A stretch of 64,000 nucleotides of DNA from Collinsella sp. AK_207A. GTDB taxonomy: Bacteria; Actinomycetota; Coriobacteriia; Coriobacteriales; Coriobacteriaceae. Where the stretch lies: the NCBI RefSeq assembly GCF_902501965.1, contig NZ_CABWID010000018.1:62001-126000 (forward strand). Reading direction: 5' to 3'. The position numbers and the translations under genes were made by a program. The notes beneath the pieces are model-generated. The model worked only from the letters and a program-made list of their open reading frames with translations. It was not told the origin of the DNA and searched no databases. Below, in pieces: positions 24,976 through 33,119 of the stretch (positions within the stretch are counted from its first letter, which is position 1; every line of letters begins with the position of its first letter).

Positions 24976-26038
24976 CAGCCGCCGCCTCCTTCCTAAAGCG
25001 CGGATTCAGCCGCTGGATCAGAGCCTTCAGCTGCGGGTTGTTGGTGAAGAGCATCACCAGGATCAGCACGATGGCGTACACGAGCATGCGGTAGTCCGAG
25101 AACTGGCGCAGCGCCTCGGGCAGGATGGTCAGCAGCGCCGCGGCGATGATGGAGCCGCGCATGTTGCCGAGGCCGCCGAGCACCACGAACACCAGCACGA
25201 GGATCGAGGTGTTGAAGTCGAACTGCGAGGCGGACATCTGCGAGAAGTTGTTGCCGTAGAGGGCACCGGCGGCGCCGGCGATGGCCGCGGAGACCACGAA
25301 GGCGATCATGCGGTACTTGGTGGTGGAAAGCCCCACGCTCTCGGCGGCGATCTTGTTGTCGCGCACGGCCATGATGGCGCGACCCGTACGGCTGCGCACC
25401 AGGTTGAGCACGATGACGAGCGCGATCATGATGAGGACGAAGCCCGCGGCGAAGGTGGAGATGGTCGTGGTGCCAGAGGCGCCCTGTGCGCCCTTGATGA
25501 TCGCCACGCCGCCCTCGGCCAGGTTCAGGTCGTTGATGGTCTTGGTGCCGGCCATGTCGAAGATGACGTGCAGGCCGTGCGAGTCGGCGCCCACGATCAG
25601 GCAGTTCACCAGATCCTTGATGATCTCGCCAAAGGCGAGGGAAACGATGGCGAGGTAGTCGCCGCGCAGGCGGAGCACCGGCAGACCGATGAGGAAGCCG
25701 GCGAGCGCCGCGAAGACGGCGCCCACGATCATAGCGAGTACCAGGCGCACCACCGGACTGGGGATCGCGGAGGCCAGGCTCATGGCCGTAACGATGCCCG
25801 TAAAGGAGCCCACGCTCATGAAGCCGGCATGGCCGAGCGACAGGTCGCCGGCAACGCCCACCACGAGGTTCAGCGAGATCGCCATCACGATGTAGCAGGT
25901 GACGGGCACGAGCTGGCCGCGCAGCGAATACGGGATGACGTGCGTGTTCACGAGCAGCTGCACGATAACGAAGGCAACGATAACGCCGGCGTACGTGATG
26001 AAGTCGCGACGCGTCACCTTATCTTTGAGAAAACCCAT
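24965..26038 (-). CDS. livM: Branched-chain amino acid ABC transporter permease LivM
   Basis: A 357-residue permease with about ten membrane helices. It carries the family block YIVMAISLNLVVGVAGDLSLGHAGFMSVGSF, then LRLRGDYLAIVSLAFGEIIKDLVN and the MAVRDNKIAAESVGLSTTKYRMIAFVVSAAIAGAAGALYG coupling region. I chose the ATG at 26036-26038 with AGGTG upstream; a GTG at 26045-26047 directly after the livH stop is an alternative. Confidence 0.92.
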
Positions 26039-26047
26039 GATCGACAC

Positions 26048-26929
26048 CTACACCTTCTCCGGCACGTACTTGCCCAAGAGGCCGGCGGGCTTGATGAGGA
26101 GCACGACGATGAGCACGGCGAACACGATGGAGTTCGCGAGGTTGCTGGAAATGTACGCCTTGGCCATCGCCTCGATGATGCCCAGCAGAATGCCGCCCAC
26201 GAAGGCGCCCGGGATGGAGCCGATGCCGCCGAAGACGGCCGCGGTGAACGCCTTGATGCCGGGCATGGCGCCCGTGGTGGGCTTCAGCACCGGTGAGTAG
26301 GAGCAGAGCAGCACGCCGGCGATGGCGGCGAGCCCGGAACCGATGGCGAAGGTCATGGAGATCGTCTTGTTGACGTTCACGCCCATGAGCTGCGCCGCGG
26401 CCTTGTCCTCGGAGCAGGCGCGCATGGCCTTGCCCATCTTGGTGTTCGCCGTGAACCACATGAGGCCGACCATGATGATGAGGCACGCGATGACCGTCAC
26501 GATGGAGACGGCCGAGACCTTGTACTGCGCCAAGAAGCCGGGCACCGGGAAGGTCACGAGCGACGTGAAGTTCTTGGGTGTGGCTCCCCAGATGAGCTGG
26601 GCGGCGTTCTGCAGGAAGTACGAGACGCCGATGGCCGTGATGAGAACGGCGAGCGGGCCGGCATCGCGGAGCGGGCGGTACGCGAGCCCCTCGATCACCA
26701 CGCCGAGCACCGTGCAGACGATCACCGAGAGCACGACGGACGCCCAGCCGGGCATACCGAGGTAGGACGTGGCGCAGAACGAGATGTACGCGCCCACCAT
26801 GATGACGTCGCCGTGGGCGAAGTTCAGCATCTTGGCGATGCCGTACACCATGGTGTAGCCAAGCGCGATGATGGCGTACACGCTTCCCAGGCTGATACCG
26901 TTGAACAGGAACTGGATGAAGGCGTTCAT
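26048..26929 (-). CDS. livH: Branched-chain amino acid ABC transporter permease LivH
   Basis: A 293-residue permease with eight or so membrane helices: QFLFNGISLGSVYAIIALGYTMVYGIAKMLNFAHGDVIMVGAY, the family signature, then ACSEDKAAAQLMGVNVNKTISMTFAIGSGLAAIAGVL and AFTAAVFGGIGSIPGAFVGGILLG. It forms the membrane channel with LivM. The ATG at 26927-26929 is preferred because GTGAGGTG lies upstream at good distance. The gap to livJ is 206 bp and holds a hairpin. Confidence 0.93.
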   Translation of the reverse strand: MNAFIQFLFNGISLGSVYAIIALGYTMVYGIAKMLNFAHGDVIMVGAYISFCATSYLGMPGWASVVLSVIVCTVLGVVIEGLAYRPLRDAGPLAVLITAIGVSYFLQNAAQLIWGATPKNFTSLVTFPVPGFLAQYKVSAVSIVTVIACLIIMVGLMWFTANTKMGKAMRACSEDKAAAQLMGVNVNKTISMTFAIGSGLAAIAGVLLCSYSPVLKPTTGAMPGIKAFTAAVFGGIGSIPGAFVGGILLGIIEAMAKAYISSNLANSIVFAVLIVVLLIKPAGLLGKYVPEKV

Positions 26930-27074
26930 GCAGTGCACCTCACTTTCTTCTCTTGGATTGACATTTCCCTACGTAATCTAGCCAATGGAGTCGCGGTTGC
27001 CGCCTGTGCGCGAAGACGATTCACGAAGATGAAACGTCGCACCCCCGGAACCGCGCACGGCCCAAACAGCAAGC

Positions 27075-27101
27075 AGGGACGAAGCGCGAAGCCCCGTCCC
27101 T
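27075..27101. terminator. Hairpin between livJ and livH
   Basis: AGGGACG (27075-27081) pairs with CGTCCCT (27095-27101). No clear T-tract follows, so it probably lowers readthrough or stabilises the livJ mRNA, keeping the binding protein in excess over the permease. Confidence 0.5.
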
Positions 27102-27135
27102 GGATGTTGCGAACCCTTACGAAAACTCGATCACC

Positions 27136-28320
27136 TTAGACGGCAACGTACTTGCCACCCTGGATCTCGAAGACCTTGGCCTCCTTGGAAACCTCGCCAT
27201 CGGAGGTCCAGGTCAGGCTACCGGTCAGGCCATCGACCGTGATCTCGGTGAAGGCCTTGACGAGCTGGTCGCAGGCATCCTCGGCAGCGGTGTCGAGCGA
27301 GAGACCGGCCTTCTTGCAGGCCTCGGCAACGGCGTGCACGCAGTCGTAGGCTGTGGCGGCGAACTGGTCCGGCGTGTCACCGTACTTGTCCTTGTAAGCC
27401 TTAACGAACTCGGCGTTGGCCGGATCGTCAGCGGAGAAGGCGGTGGTCATGAGCACGCCCTCGGCGAGCGAGGTGTCGAAGCCCTTGATGGAGAGCAGGC
27501 CGTCCATGCCGTCGCAGCCCATCATGGTGAACTTGTAGCCCATGTCGCTGGCCTGCTTCAGAATGACGGAAGCCGGAGTGTAGTAGAGCGGGCAGAAGAC
27601 GAGGTCGGCGCCGGCGTCCTGCGCCTGGCCGAGCTGCACCTTGAAGTCGGTCGCGGTATCGGTCTTGAAGGCAAGATCCGGCTTGACGAGGTTCAGCTTG
27701 TCGGCCTTGGCCTCCTCGGTAAAGGCCGTGCAGATGCCCTGGGAGTAGGCGTCATCGGACTGGTAGATGATGGCGATCTTCGCGTCGGGCTTGTTCTTGG
27801 CGAGCCACTTGGCGGCGTTCTTGCCCTGGTTCGGGTCGGTGAAGCAGCCACGGAAGACGCAGTCCTTGTCGGCGGTGACGTCGGCGGCGGTTGCCACGGG
27901 GGCGATCATGAAGACGCGGTCGCTCTGGCACTTCTCGGCCACGGACACGGAGGTACCGGTCAGCGTCGGACCGACGAGGGCCTGCATGCCCCAGTCGCGC
28001 AGGGTGCCGTAGGCGTTCACCGCGGTCTCGGGCTTGCCCTGGGAGTCCTCCTTCTTCACCGTGAGCGGGAAGTCCTTGGTGGAGAAGTCCTCGGCGCCCA
28101 TCTCGACGCCGTTGGTGACGGACACACCGTAGGTCGCGGTATCACCGGTCAGCGGGCCGATGGTGCCCAGCTTGAACGCAGCGCCGTCGGAAGAAGCGGC
28201 GGAACCGCCATCGGAAGACCCCCCGTTGGAGCAACCGGCTAGAATACCAGCAGCCCCCAGCCCAGCTACGCCCGCGATGAGGCTCCTGCGATTCATGGCA
28301 GGGTTCATGTTGATAGACAT
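27136..28320 (-). CDS. livJ: Branched-chain amino acid ABC transporter substrate-binding lipoprotein
   Basis: A 394-residue extracytoplasmic binding protein of the Leu/Ile/Val (PBP type I) group. The signal peptide carries NRRSLIAGVAGLGAAGILAGCS with a lipobox LAGC, so it would be a lipoprotein anchored to the membrane; the double arginine could make it a Tat substrate. Mature domain: FKLGTIGPLTGDTATYGVSVTNGVEMGAEDF, the typical start, and later VGPTLTGTSVSVAEKC and FAATAYDCVHAVAEACKKAG. The start ATG 28318-28320 has AAAGGAGAG upstream. The ligand could also be another small amino acid or amide. Confidence 0.92.
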   Translation of the reverse strand: MSINMNPAMNRRSLIAGVAGLGAAGILAGCSNGGSSDGGSAASSDGAAFKLGTIGPLTGDTATYGVSVTNGVEMGAEDFSTKDFPLTVKKEDSQGKPETAVNAYGTLRDWGMQALVGPTLTGTSVSVAEKCQSDRVFMIAPVATAADVTADKDCVFRGCFTDPNQGKNAAKWLAKNKPDAKIAIIYQSDDAYSQGICTAFTEEAKADKLNLVKPDLAFKTDTATDFKVQLGQAQDAGADLVFCPLYYTPASVILKQASDMGYKFTMMGCDGMDGLLSIKGFDTSLAEGVLMTTAFSADDPANAEFVKAYKDKYGDTPDQFAATAYDCVHAVAEACKKAGLSLDTAAEDACDQLVKAFTEITVDGLTGSLTWTSDGEVSKEAKVFEIQGGKYVAV

Positions 28321-28728
28321 GCGGCTCTCCTTTCGAGTACGCACCAGGCCTCCTTGCGCCCGGCTTGAATACGGCGCATCCGAAGTGCGGGGCAGCGTGC
28401 GCGAACATGCTGTTTCATGCGTTGAGCTGCATCCCCCGACGCGATTCGAATGTTGGCAAAAGGGTACTCGCATTCCCTACAAAATGCGAGGGTTTTTCGG
28501 CCAATTGGCACCATTTTCCATGCAAACGCTTTGCCTTGGCAAAGCGCTACGCTTGTTCTCGCAGTTAGATGCCTATAACAAAAGAGCTCTCGGAGCGCAT
28601 TTCGTGTTGCGAAATTGTTACGTCGGGCAGGCACGCTTCGATATGGCTCCGGTACAATGAGTCGACCATATACACGCATGCTCTCGCCCATGGCGCCATG
28701 GGCGTCGGCGCAGGGAAAGGTTGGCCCT
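28321..28728. other. Divergent intergenic region between livJ and hom
   Basis: 408 bases without a gene, AT-rich relative to the window. It holds a 9+9 bp near-continuous palindrome (CGCTTTGCC-TT-GGCAAAGCG, 28527-28546), an inverted repeat CTCGCATT/AATGCGAG (28467-28490) followed on the plus strand by GGGTTTTTCGG, and TACAAT (about 28656-28661) as a possible -10 box for hom. No leader peptide with repeated control codons is visible. Confidence 0.5.
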
Positions 28729-30063
28729 ATGCAAGCGGCGAAGCGTTCGATCGGCATCGGCATCATCGGCCTCGGCACGGTAGGTGGCGGCGTGGCCCAG
28801 CTCCTCCTCACCCACCGCGCAGACTATGTATCCGCCTACGGCATCGATATCGACGTCCGTCGCGGCTGCGCGCTCGATATCGGGATGGCGCGGGCCGCAG
28901 GGCTGCCCGACGACCGCTTCACCCCCGACTGGCACGACGTAGTGACCGACCCCACGGTGGACATCGTGGTCGAGCTCATCGGCGGCGAGCATCCCGCCAC
29001 TGAGATCTACGAGGCCGCCTTCGCCGCCGGCAAGCACGTGGTCACCGCCAACAAGGCGCTGCTCGGGCGCCATGTGGAACGCCTGGCCAAGCTGGCCCAC
29101 GATGCCGGCGTGCAGATCAAGTGCGAGGCCGCGGCCGCCGGCGGCATCCCCGTGGTGAACGCGCTCGAGCACACGCTCGTGGGCAACAAGATCCTCACCA
29201 TCGCCGGCATCTTGAACGGCACCACCAACTACATCCTCAGCCGCATGGCCTCTGAGGGCGCCGACTACGCCGACGTGCTCGCCGATGCCCAGCGCTTGGG
29301 CTACGCCGAGGCCGACCCCTCGGCCGACGTGGACGGCTTCGACGCTGCCAGCAAGACGGCCATCATGGCGAGCATCGGCTTCCATACGCGCGTCACCACC
29401 GACGAGGTGTACCAGCAGGGCATCCGCCAGGTCTCGGCCGAGGACATCGCCGTGGCCGCCGACATGGGCTACACCATCAAGCTGCTCGGCATCGCCCGCA
29501 TGACCGCCGCCGGCGTTGAGGCGCGCGTGCACCCCACCATGATCCCCAACGGCCACCAGCTCGCCGCCGTCTCCGGCGCCATGAACGCCGTGTACGTGGT
29601 GGGCGACGCCGTGGGCGAGACCATGTTCTACGGCGCGGGAGCCGGCCGCTTCCCCACCGCCTCCGCCGTGGTGGGAGACATCTTCTCGCTGGCTGAGCCC
29701 ATGTCCCGCGGCGAGGACCCGCTGCCCGAGATCGAACCCTTCGGCGCCGTGGTGCCCGTGCTGCCCATCGAGGAGCTTTCCAACCGCTTCTACGTGCGTC
29801 TGCGCATCCTCGACCGCGTGGGGGCGCTCGCGCCCGTGGTGGACGCCTTTGCCCAGGCCGGCATCTCCATCTCGCAGATCAACCAGCTCGAGGTGGGCGA
29901 GGACGGCGCCTGCTCCGTGGTGTTCATCACCCACGAGGCGCGCGAGGCCGACATGACCGCCGCCTGCCAGGAGCTCGAGAAGCTCGACGCGGTGCGTTCC
30001 GTGGCAAACGTGATCCGCATCGAGGACACCTCCAAGTGGCTCGAGGGGGCCATGGAGAACTAG
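28729..30063 (+). CDS. hom: Homoserine dehydrogenase
   Basis: A 444-residue NAD(P)-dependent enzyme making homoserine from aspartate semialdehyde for threonine and methionine. The N-terminal Rossmann motif is IGIGIIGLGTVGGGVAQLL; catalytic region HVVTANKALLGRH, EAAAAGGIPVVNAL, AGILNGTTNYILSRM and DVDGFDAASKTAIMASIGF are all conserved. The C-terminal ACT domain (about 365-444, FYVRLRILDRVGALAPVVDAF) gives feedback control. The ATG at 28729 with AGGGAAAGG upstream fixes the start. It stands alone and is followed by a terminator. Confidence 0.96.
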   Translation: MQAAKRSIGIGIIGLGTVGGGVAQLLLTHRADYVSAYGIDIDVRRGCALDIGMARAAGLPDDRFTPDWHDVVTDPTVDIVVELIGGEHPATEIYEAAFAAGKHVVTANKALLGRHVERLAKLAHDAGVQIKCEAAAAGGIPVVNALEHTLVGNKILTIAGILNGTTNYILSRMASEGADYADVLADAQRLGYAEADPSADVDGFDAASKTAIMASIGFHTRVTTDEVYQQGIRQVSAEDIAVAADMGYTIKLLGIARMTAAGVEARVHPTMIPNGHQLAAVSGAMNAVYVVGDAVGETMFYGAGAGRFPTASAVVGDIFSLAEPMSRGEDPLPEIEPFGAVVPVLPIEELSNRFYVRLRILDRVGALAPVVDAFAQAGISISQINQLEVGEDGACSVVFITHEAREADMTAACQELEKLDAVRSVANVIRIEDTSKWLEGAMEN

Positions 30064-30082
30064 CGGACCGGCAGGGCCGCTC

Positions 30083-30113
30083 GGGGTGCCACACCGTGAC
30101 GGCGTGGCACCCC
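30083..30113 (+). terminator. Terminator after hom
   Basis: GGGGTGCCAC (30083-30092) pairs with GTGGCACCCC (30104-30113) around an 11-base loop; TCCACTC follows. A second stem (30136-30150 with 30158-30172) overlaps the stop codon of dltD and may serve the opposite strand. Confidence 0.7.
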
Positions 30114-30154
30114 TCCACTCATATGCGTGCCGTTCGGGCACCCGCCGGTCGCTG

Positions 30155-31390
30155 CTAGACCTGCGGGTGCCCGTTCTTGAAGAAGGTGTAGAGGGCCCGG
30201 CTGTAGCGTGCGGCCCCCTCCGCAGAGGGGTGCGAGTAGTCGAAGAAGAACGTGGGGTCGTACTCGCGGCCGGAGAAATCGGCCACCTCGACCCCGTGCT
30301 CGGCGCAGGTGCTCCTGATGAGCTCGTAGTAGGAGCTCCGCACCTCGCGCGTGTAGATGGTCTGGTCGTAGGCGATCCCCTTCGCCGGCTGGAGCACCAC
30401 CAACGGGTCCACGCCCGCCTCTTGGCACACCTGGAGCGCCATTTTGAACTCCTCGAGCTCCCGCTTGCTAAAGTACGCCCCGCTCGCGGGAACGCTCCAC
30501 TGCTCCTGCGCGCCTTGAATCCAGCGCGCGTACTTGGCGCGGTACCATGCATCGTCGTACCCGTCCGCGTTTCCCGCGGAACGCTCGGCGGCAAGCTTGT
30601 TCGCCCTCGCGAGGATGGCGTCCCAATCGGGCGACCCGTCGGCAAGGAGCGGATGGTCCGCATCCCCGCGCACGAGCTCGGGGGGCTGCTCGTCGGCGAG
30701 CTTCGCCTTGCCGATGAGCTTCAGGTCCACCCGCAGGCCATCGGTGTAGGCCTTGGCCGCATCGTCCACGTTCGAGACGAGCGCGCCCAAGGGCGAGCCG
30801 CCGCCCCGGCAATCAACACCGTATACCGCCATGCGCTTGGTGACGCGGCGCTTGAGCTCGTCCGAGAACTCATGGCTATCGGAGAAGGCCCGGTAGGCCC
30901 CCTCCGAGAAGAGGGCGGGAAGGCTCTTCCGCGGGTCGCGGTAGCACATAAACCACTGCATGCTCACGAAGAACGCGATGCGGCGAACGCCCAGCGTGGT
31001 GGCGAGCGCGCCCATCTCCACCGCATGCCAGATGGAGGTGGCGCCCGCCCGGCCGACCATCATGGTATCCACGTCATACGCGCCACCCGAGAGCAGGCGC
31101 GCCGGATGCGGCCACCCGCCATGGCGGGGATTCAGCTCGGACGAGCCGAACACCAGATAGGGATGCTCACCTTTCGCCTTGCGCGCAGAGAAGGCGTCGC
31201 GCATGAAGGCGAAGTTCGAGAGCTGGCCGGCCGAAGGGTAGGCAACCGAGGCCGAGACGCCGGAGGCCACCTCCTGCCGCAGATGCCACGAGCCGAGCGA
31301 GCCCGCGGCGACCGTTCCCGCCAGCGCCGCGCACACGGAGATGAACCGCCGGCGCGAAAGCGGCTCCCCCGTATTCTCCTGACGCTCCAT
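30155..31390 (-). CDS. dltD: D-alanyl-lipoteichoic acid biosynthesis protein DltD
   Basis: A 411-residue membrane-anchored protein that hands D-Ala to teichoic acid outside the cell. It has an N-terminal SRRRFISVCAALAGTVAAG segment, which matches a twin-arginine signal anchor, an unusual entry for DltD. The SGNH-like features are VFGSSELNPRHGG (nucleophile Ser) and, near the C-terminus, DYSHPSAEGAARYS (catalytic Asp and His). FSKRELEEFKMALQVCQEAGVDPLVVLQPAKG is typical for the family. Start chosen at 31388-31390 because GGGAGGGAGGG lies upstream. It is the last gene of the dltABCXD operon. Confidence 0.9.
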   Translation of the reverse strand: MERQENTGEPLSRRRFISVCAALAGTVAAGSLGSWHLRQEVASGVSASVAYPSAGQLSNFAFMRDAFSARKAKGEHPYLVFGSSELNPRHGGWPHPARLLSGGAYDVDTMMVGRAGATSIWHAVEMGALATTLGVRRIAFFVSMQWFMCYRDPRKSLPALFSEGAYRAFSDSHEFSDELKRRVTKRMAVYGVDCRGGGSPLGALVSNVDDAAKAYTDGLRVDLKLIGKAKLADEQPPELVRGDADHPLLADGSPDWDAILARANKLAAERSAGNADGYDDAWYRAKYARWIQGAQEQWSVPASGAYFSKRELEEFKMALQVCQEAGVDPLVVLQPAKGIAYDQTIYTREVRSSYYELIRSTCAEHGVEVADFSGREYDPTFFFDYSHPSAEGAARYSRALYTFFKNGHPQV

Positions 31391-31478
31391 GCGCCCCTCC
31401 CTCCCCATCTTCGAACGCGTTCGACCGCTGCATGGCCCAGCCCGATGCCGGCCGCGCGTGAGACCTGCCCCGCCCGGG

Positions 31479-31652
31479 CTAGAACTCGGCGTAAAGCGGT
31501 GCCGCCGGTGCCCCGTAGGGAGACCAGGCGAAGAACCACACCAACACGCCCGCCAGCGCGATCACGACAACCGCCCAGGCAAGGGCAGCCGAGCGGCTAT
31601 CCCCAAAGAACCAGGCGCGGAGAGCCTCGCGCCATCCCGCGCGCTTGCTCAC
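31479..31652 (-). CDS. dltX: DltX, small membrane protein of the dlt operon
   Basis: A 57-residue protein starting at GTG 31650-31652, overlapping the dltC stop by 4 bases (GTGA). It has a charged N-terminus (SKRAGWREALR), one membrane helix (about residues 21-43, SAALAWAVVVIALAGVLVWFF), and ends in PLYAEF. The C-terminal aromatic-x-E-F ending is the hallmark of DltX, which receives D-Ala on a conserved tyrosine between DltB and DltD. Its place between dltC and dltD, the overlap and the ending make this assignment strong although it is too short for ordinary gene calling. Confidence 0.88.
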   Translation of the reverse strand: MSKRAGWREALRAWFFGDSRSAALAWAVVVIALAGVLVWFFAWSPYGAPAAPLYAEF

Positions 31653-31894
31653 AGCCGCTTGCCGATCTGCTCGATGATCTTGTTGACGGTGTTCATTTCC
31701 TCGCGCTTCACCGCGGTGGGCGCGATCTCCACGCCAAAACGGTCCTCGATGGCAACGAGCAGCTCGATGGCCGCCATGCTGTCGAGCAGGCCCGCGTCGA
31801 AGAGGTCAACGTCGCGTTCCTCGCGCACCGCGTCGTCGTCGCAGATATCCGCGAGCAAGTCGAGTACGCTCGCTTCGAGCTCCTGCTTATCCAT
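31649..31894 (-). CDS. dltC: D-alanyl carrier protein DltC
   Basis: An 81-residue acyl carrier protein that accepts D-Ala from DltA on a phosphopantetheine arm. The attachment site is DAGLLDSMAAIELL with Ser39. It has the acidic four-helix pattern and family length. It overlaps dltB by 8 bases and dltX by 4 bases. Confidence 0.95.
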   Translation of the reverse strand: MDKQELEASVLDLLADICDDDAVREERDVDLFDAGLLDSMAAIELLVAIEDRFGVEIAPTAVKREEMNTVNKIIEQIGKRL

Positions 31895-33098
31895 AGATCA
31901 TTCTCCTTACCGCTTCGCCAGCCTGCCCGGAGAACAGGCTGAAGCCGATTATGACCAGATTCATCGTGACGAACCACGAGAGAACCTTGTACCAGCGCTT
32001 TCCCTTGTTTCGCTTGTAGAAGGGGCAGCGCTTCTGATACGCCTCGGTAGCCGCAAGCAGCACGCCGTGGTACAGGCCGTAGAGCAGGTAGTCCGGCGTG
32101 AGGCCGTGCCACATGCCCATGAGAAACATGTTGACCACGTAGCCGCAGCACGCCGTGGTCAGGCGCTTCTTGAACACGTGGCGCCGCGTGAGACCGCGCA
32201 CGAAGCGCATGAACACGAAGTCGCGCAGCCACGTGGAGAGCGTGATGTGCCAGCGGTTCCAGAAGTCCTTGAGGTCCAGGGCGCGCCAAGGTGCGTTAAA
32301 GTTCGTCGGGCACTGGATGCCAAAGAGGTAGCACGCACCGGCCGCCATGAGCGAGTAGCCCGCAAAGTCCAGGTAGAGGTAGACGGCGTATCCGTACGCG
32401 CGAACCAGGGAGCCCACGCCCCAGGGAAGGCCGAGGGCCAGGATGTTGGGCATGGCGAGGGCGCCGTTCACCGCCCAGGGATCGGTGAACCCATGCACCA
32501 TGGTGGCGAGCGCGAGCTGCATCACGGCACCGGCAAGCAGCATGAGCACGCCACGCGTCGCCAGGTCCCGATACGCAGCGGGCGCGAGGGCCGTGTTCGC
32601 ATCTTCCAGAAAGCGCCGCGACCGATCGATCGGGCCCGAGGTGATCGTAGCGAAGAAGGTCAGGAAGTAGAGGTAGTCCGCGAGCGGCAGGTCCTCGATC
32701 AGGCCGTCGCGAATCTCCACGACCACCTGGACCGCTCGGAAGGTGAGATAGCTGATGCCGATGAACCCCAGAAAACCGGGGGCATCCACGGCGGCGCTCA
32801 CCTTGTACACCACGAGCGGAACCAGCGTGGCAGCAAGCGAGATGCGGTACACCGCCATGCTCCGGCGTCCGCTCTTCCAGCTGGAAAGCATGGCGTACGC
32901 GCTCGCCGTCGCCAAGGCCACAAAGAGCAGGAACGCCACGAGCGCGCGGCGGGAATCGGCGAACAGGAAGGCGAGCATGGCAACGGATGCCACCATGCCC
33001 CACGGCTTGATGCGCCGTCCGGACGCGCCGAGCGCCACAGCGGGGACCGCGACGATGGCGAGCGCGATGAAAAACGATGCGGACGTGTAGAAACCCAT
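31887..33098 (-). CDS. dltB: D-alanyl transfer membrane protein DltB (MBOAT)
   Basis: A 403-residue membrane-bound O-acyltransferase with about ten helices. Typical stretches: FIGISYLTFRAVQVVVEIRDGLI, YLTFFATITSGPIDRSRRFLEDA, LKDFWNRWHITLSTWLRDFVFMRFVR and the catalytic-His region NMFLMGMWHGLTPDYLLYGLYHG. It moves the D-Ala thioester from DltC across the membrane. It follows dltA after a 21-bp gap. Confidence 0.95.
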   Translation of the reverse strand: MGFYTSASFFIALAIVAVPAVALGASGRRIKPWGMVASVAMLAFLFADSRRALVAFLLFVALATASAYAMLSSWKSGRRSMAVYRISLAATLVPLVVYKVSAAVDAPGFLGFIGISYLTFRAVQVVVEIRDGLIEDLPLADYLYFLTFFATITSGPIDRSRRFLEDANTALAPAAYRDLATRGVLMLLAGAVMQLALATMVHGFTDPWAVNGALAMPNILALGLPWGVGSLVRAYGYAVYLYLDFAGYSLMAAGACYLFGIQCPTNFNAPWRALDLKDFWNRWHITLSTWLRDFVFMRFVRGLTRRHVFKKRLTTACCGYVVNMFLMGMWHGLTPDYLLYGLYHGVLLAATEAYQKRCPFYKRNKGKRWYKVLSWFVTMNLVIIGFSLFSGQAGEAVRRMIYG

Positions 33099-33119
33099 AC
33101 GACTACCAGCTCAGATACG

